DNA of 64,000 nt from Ruminococcaceae bacterium UBA7080. Lineage in GTDB: Bacteria; Bacillota; Clostridia; Oscillospirales; Acutalibacteraceae. The number at the start of each line of letters is the position of its first letter. The stretch's first letter is position 1. Positions 62,136 to 64,000 of this stretch are shown here, piece by piece. The notes beneath the pieces are model-generated. The model made no database searches and was not told where the DNA came from. It saw only the letters and a list, made by a program, of their open reading frames with translations. The DNA lies in NCBI GenBank assembly GCA_002493595.1, contig DKZG01000015.1, positions 1 to 64,000 of the forward strand, given 5' to 3'. The translations under genes and the position numbers were made by a program.

Positions 62136-63911
62136 TTATTTTAAGTTAATCCAAATACAGGGACGCACTCCCTTTGCGTGAACTACGCTGTCACCGTCAT
62201 CTGAAACAGTTCCGTTTTCAGATACATAAACAGCATTATTTTCAGCTTTTGAGCGAAGCCACCAGTCTTTATCGCAGGACAAGAGCGACTGTTCCTCGAG
62301 TTTTTCGGTTTCTTCTTTGCTAAGCAGGAATACTCTGAAATTTTCACCGTCTGTATTCGTCTCTAAAACTTGTGCGTATTGATTCTCTGAGAATGACTCT
62401 ATGAATTCTCCGTTAAGCCATTTGCAAAGAGAACTTTCATTCCAGCTAACATTTTTTATTTCGTTATTATAAGGAAGCTCACAAACAACATTTTTCGCAA
62501 TAAGCAGCATTTTATTTTCGTCTGACTCTATTACCTGCCATGCAATAGGTTCACCTTTATATGATCCGAAGTATACGGACTCATCTTCAGACAAACGATT
62601 ATTTATCTGCTCGATTTTTTGTTTACTGTCCTTATATTCGCCCAATTCCCGATACAGCTTAATAGCTTCAAGATAATTTTGATCATTAAACTGTTTTTCG
62701 GCAAGAGCATATTTGTTATCAGTTACTGCTAATTTTACGGATTCAATCATTTCTTTGCTGTTTTTATAAGTGTCAAGCTCTTCAAAAACAACGATTGCTT
62801 CTTCATATTTTTTGTCCTCAAACAGCTTTTGAGCTTCAAGATATTTCTTTTCCTTTACAGCATCTTTCACCGTCTCAATCATTTCGATACTGTCTTTATA
62901 TGAAGCAAGTTTGGTGAAAGCTTCAATTGCTTCATCAAATTTTCCATCTTCAAACAACGCCAGCGCCGCTTGATACTCTCTTTCATTGATTGCTTCATTA
63001 GCGACCTCAACCATTTTGGTGCTGTCACTGAAATCTCCGAGAGATTCAAAAACTACTATTGCATCTTCATATTTTTCTTCTTCATATAAAGCCATTGCGG
63101 TTTTATATTTGTTGCTCGGAACAACAACAAAACCAACAACTAATGCAACTGTAGCAAGTACGGCTAATATACTTATCGTTACAGTTACATACTTAATTCC
63201 GGAATTATCAGTTTCTGTCTTTTCTTCTTTTACATTTTTGAGCATTTTACATTTCTGATTTCGTTCTTTCAGAAGATCGCTGATGCACTCTATTTCATTA
63301 TCTGCCTTTTCCTTGTCGGAAATATCCGATTTAAGCATAACAACTTTTGATTCGATTTGTTTTTCAAGTTCGCTAAGCATAGAATGGCTCATAGGATCAC
63401 TGAAGCGAAAATCCTCTTGCAGCCGCTCAATTTTATTCTGAGTTTCCGCATCTTCGGCTTTTATTGAAGCAAGTACTGATTGTATATTCTTCAGGAAGAA
63501 CACTTTTTGAGCAACATGAGCTTCCTGTTTTTCGATAGATTCACCGGCTGCCTTGGAACATAGCACTGTAATGATAAAAAATCCGGTTAAAACACAGTTG
63601 CTTATAAGCGCTGCCAAATACGGTACGTTAAAATTGGTTATCTGCCATATTCCGTCAGCAAATTGTATAATAAAATACATCCATCCGATTTTTGCAACAG
63701 ACAGCCGTAAAAAAGTACGGCTGGAATCTTCTGTATTAAAAAGAAACAGAATACAAACAAGCATTAAAGCGGTTGCCAATGTTACAAAGCTATATCCAAG
63801 CCAAAAAGTAACAGTATGATCCACCGGCAGTAAAAATGCAACGGCATTAAAAACAGCCAGCACAATAAGCGCACAAACGGCAGAAATTCCTTTTTTCTTA
63901 TTAAATCCCAT
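62136..63911 (-). CDS. membrane protein with four TPR-like repeats and a DUF6273 domain
   Basis: A 591-residue protein. Four N-terminal helices (about 11-117) are followed by a coiled coil (about 130-225), a fifth helix (242-264) and four tandem repeats of about 38-45 residues (269-432) with the pattern YxxAxxxFxxLxxYKDSxEM. A C-terminal domain (447-591) follows, with WQVIES, WLNGEFIESFSENQ and GVRPCIWINL, typical of DUF6273. Its role is unknown. It is upstream of the TIR genes by 12 bases and shares their repeat. Confidence 0.8.
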   Translation of the reverse strand: MGFNKKKGISAVCALIVLAVFNAVAFLLPVDHTVTFWLGYSFVTLATALMLVCILFLFNTEDSSRTFLRLSVAKIGWMYFIIQFADGIWQITNFNVPYLAALISNCVLTGFFIITVLCSKAAGESIEKQEAHVAQKVFFLKNIQSVLASIKAEDAETQNKIERLQEDFRFSDPMSHSMLSELEKQIESKVVMLKSDISDKEKADNEIECISDLLKERNQKCKMLKNVKEEKTETDNSGIKYVTVTISILAVLATVALVVGFVVVPSNKYKTAMALYEEEKYEDAIVVFESLGDFSDSTKMVEVANEAINEREYQAALALFEDGKFDEAIEAFTKLASYKDSIEMIETVKDAVKEKKYLEAQKLFEDKKYEEAIVVFEELDTYKNSKEMIESVKLAVTDNKYALAEKQFNDQNYLEAIKLYRELGEYKDSKQKIEQINNRLSEDESVYFGSYKGEPIAWQVIESDENKMLLIAKNVVCELPYNNEIKNVSWNESSLCKWLNGEFIESFSENQYAQVLETNTDGENFRVFLLSKEETEKLEEQSLLSCDKDWWLRSKAENNAVYVSENGTVSDDGDSVVHAKGVRPCIWINLK

Positions 63912-63942
63912 TTCAATTCTCCTTTAATTCACTAAAATATTT

Positions 63943-64000
63943 TTATAAATTTTTAAGAAGCGCGTTCTTTTCAGCAGCGAACTCTTCTTCTGACAGAATT
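63943..64000 (-). CDS. C-terminal end of an upstream gene, SHOCT-like (partial)
   Basis: The last 19 codons (18 residues and stop) read ILSEEEFAAEKNALLKNL, which looks like the short helix of a SHOCT domain C-terminus. The rest lies past the right edge. It is on the same strand and 31 bases from the DUF6273 gene, so it may be part of the TIR operon. Confidence 0.55.
   Translation of the reverse strand, partial: ILSEEEFAAEKNALLKNL

Noticed and set aside
1..64000. CRISPR array or prophage
   Set aside because: No regularly spaced direct repeats, cas genes, integrase, terminase or capsid genes were seen anywhere in the window.

Overview
The window is from a low-GC, Gram-positive-type genome of class Clostridia. 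A Ruminococcus or other Oscillospirales gut anaerobe fits best. The reasons are strong AGGAGG ribosome binding sites, textbook -35/-10 promoters with 17-base spacers, gene orders such as tig-clpP-clpX, rnj-rplI-dnaB-tilS-ftsH and rplS-rbgA-rnhB-yraN, a subtilase ending in a dockerin-like hand, and TnpV-type accessory DNA. Species cannot be read from the sequence. Most genes lie on the minus strand.

Region 1 (1-36.5 kb) is conserved core. From left to right it holds a tRNA cut by the edge; hslO with a methyltransferase and a YerC regulator; lysA, engB and lon; clpX, clpP and tig; a phosphoesterase, a small DUF1540 gene, thrC, yraN, rnhB and rbgA; a secreted subtilase inserted between rbgA and rplS; rplS with a structured leader; the paired radical-SAM genes; ruvX, a class A PBP, an exonuclease, secG and the topoisomerase IV pair; then ftsH-tilS-dnaB-rplI-rnj and a divergent rnhA.

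Region 2 (36.5-55 kb) is metabolic and variable. It contains an acyltransferase-like protein, an unknown membrane protein, a ROK kinase, an AlkD-like glycosylase overlapping a decayed PTS permease-like gene, radC, a GH51 arabinofuranosidase, a copper operon (M24 peptidase-copA-copZ) with a perfect palindrome over its promoter, a CBS-domain exporter, an FRG-domain protein, an old-yellow-enzyme reductase, two unknown membrane proteins and a GPH sugar transporter.

Region 3 (55-64 kb) is an accessory island. It begins after an IS3-end-like nested inverted repeat. It contains a complete retron: promoter, an msr-msd RNA with matching a1/a2 arms, a 69-residue membrane protein and a reverse transcriptase with the NAxxH and VTG signatures. 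A divergent tnpV gene follows. Next is a minus-strand operon running in from the right edge: a SHOCT-like end, a TPR/DUF6273 membrane protein, two zinc-ribbon TIR membrane proteins and a small P-loop protein. The two TIR proteins look like one with an intact Glu site and one with Gln there. The TPR-like 'YKDS' repeat shared by three of these products suggests they form one membrane sensing or defence assembly. The retron and the TIR operon are the strongest candidates for undescribed systems here.
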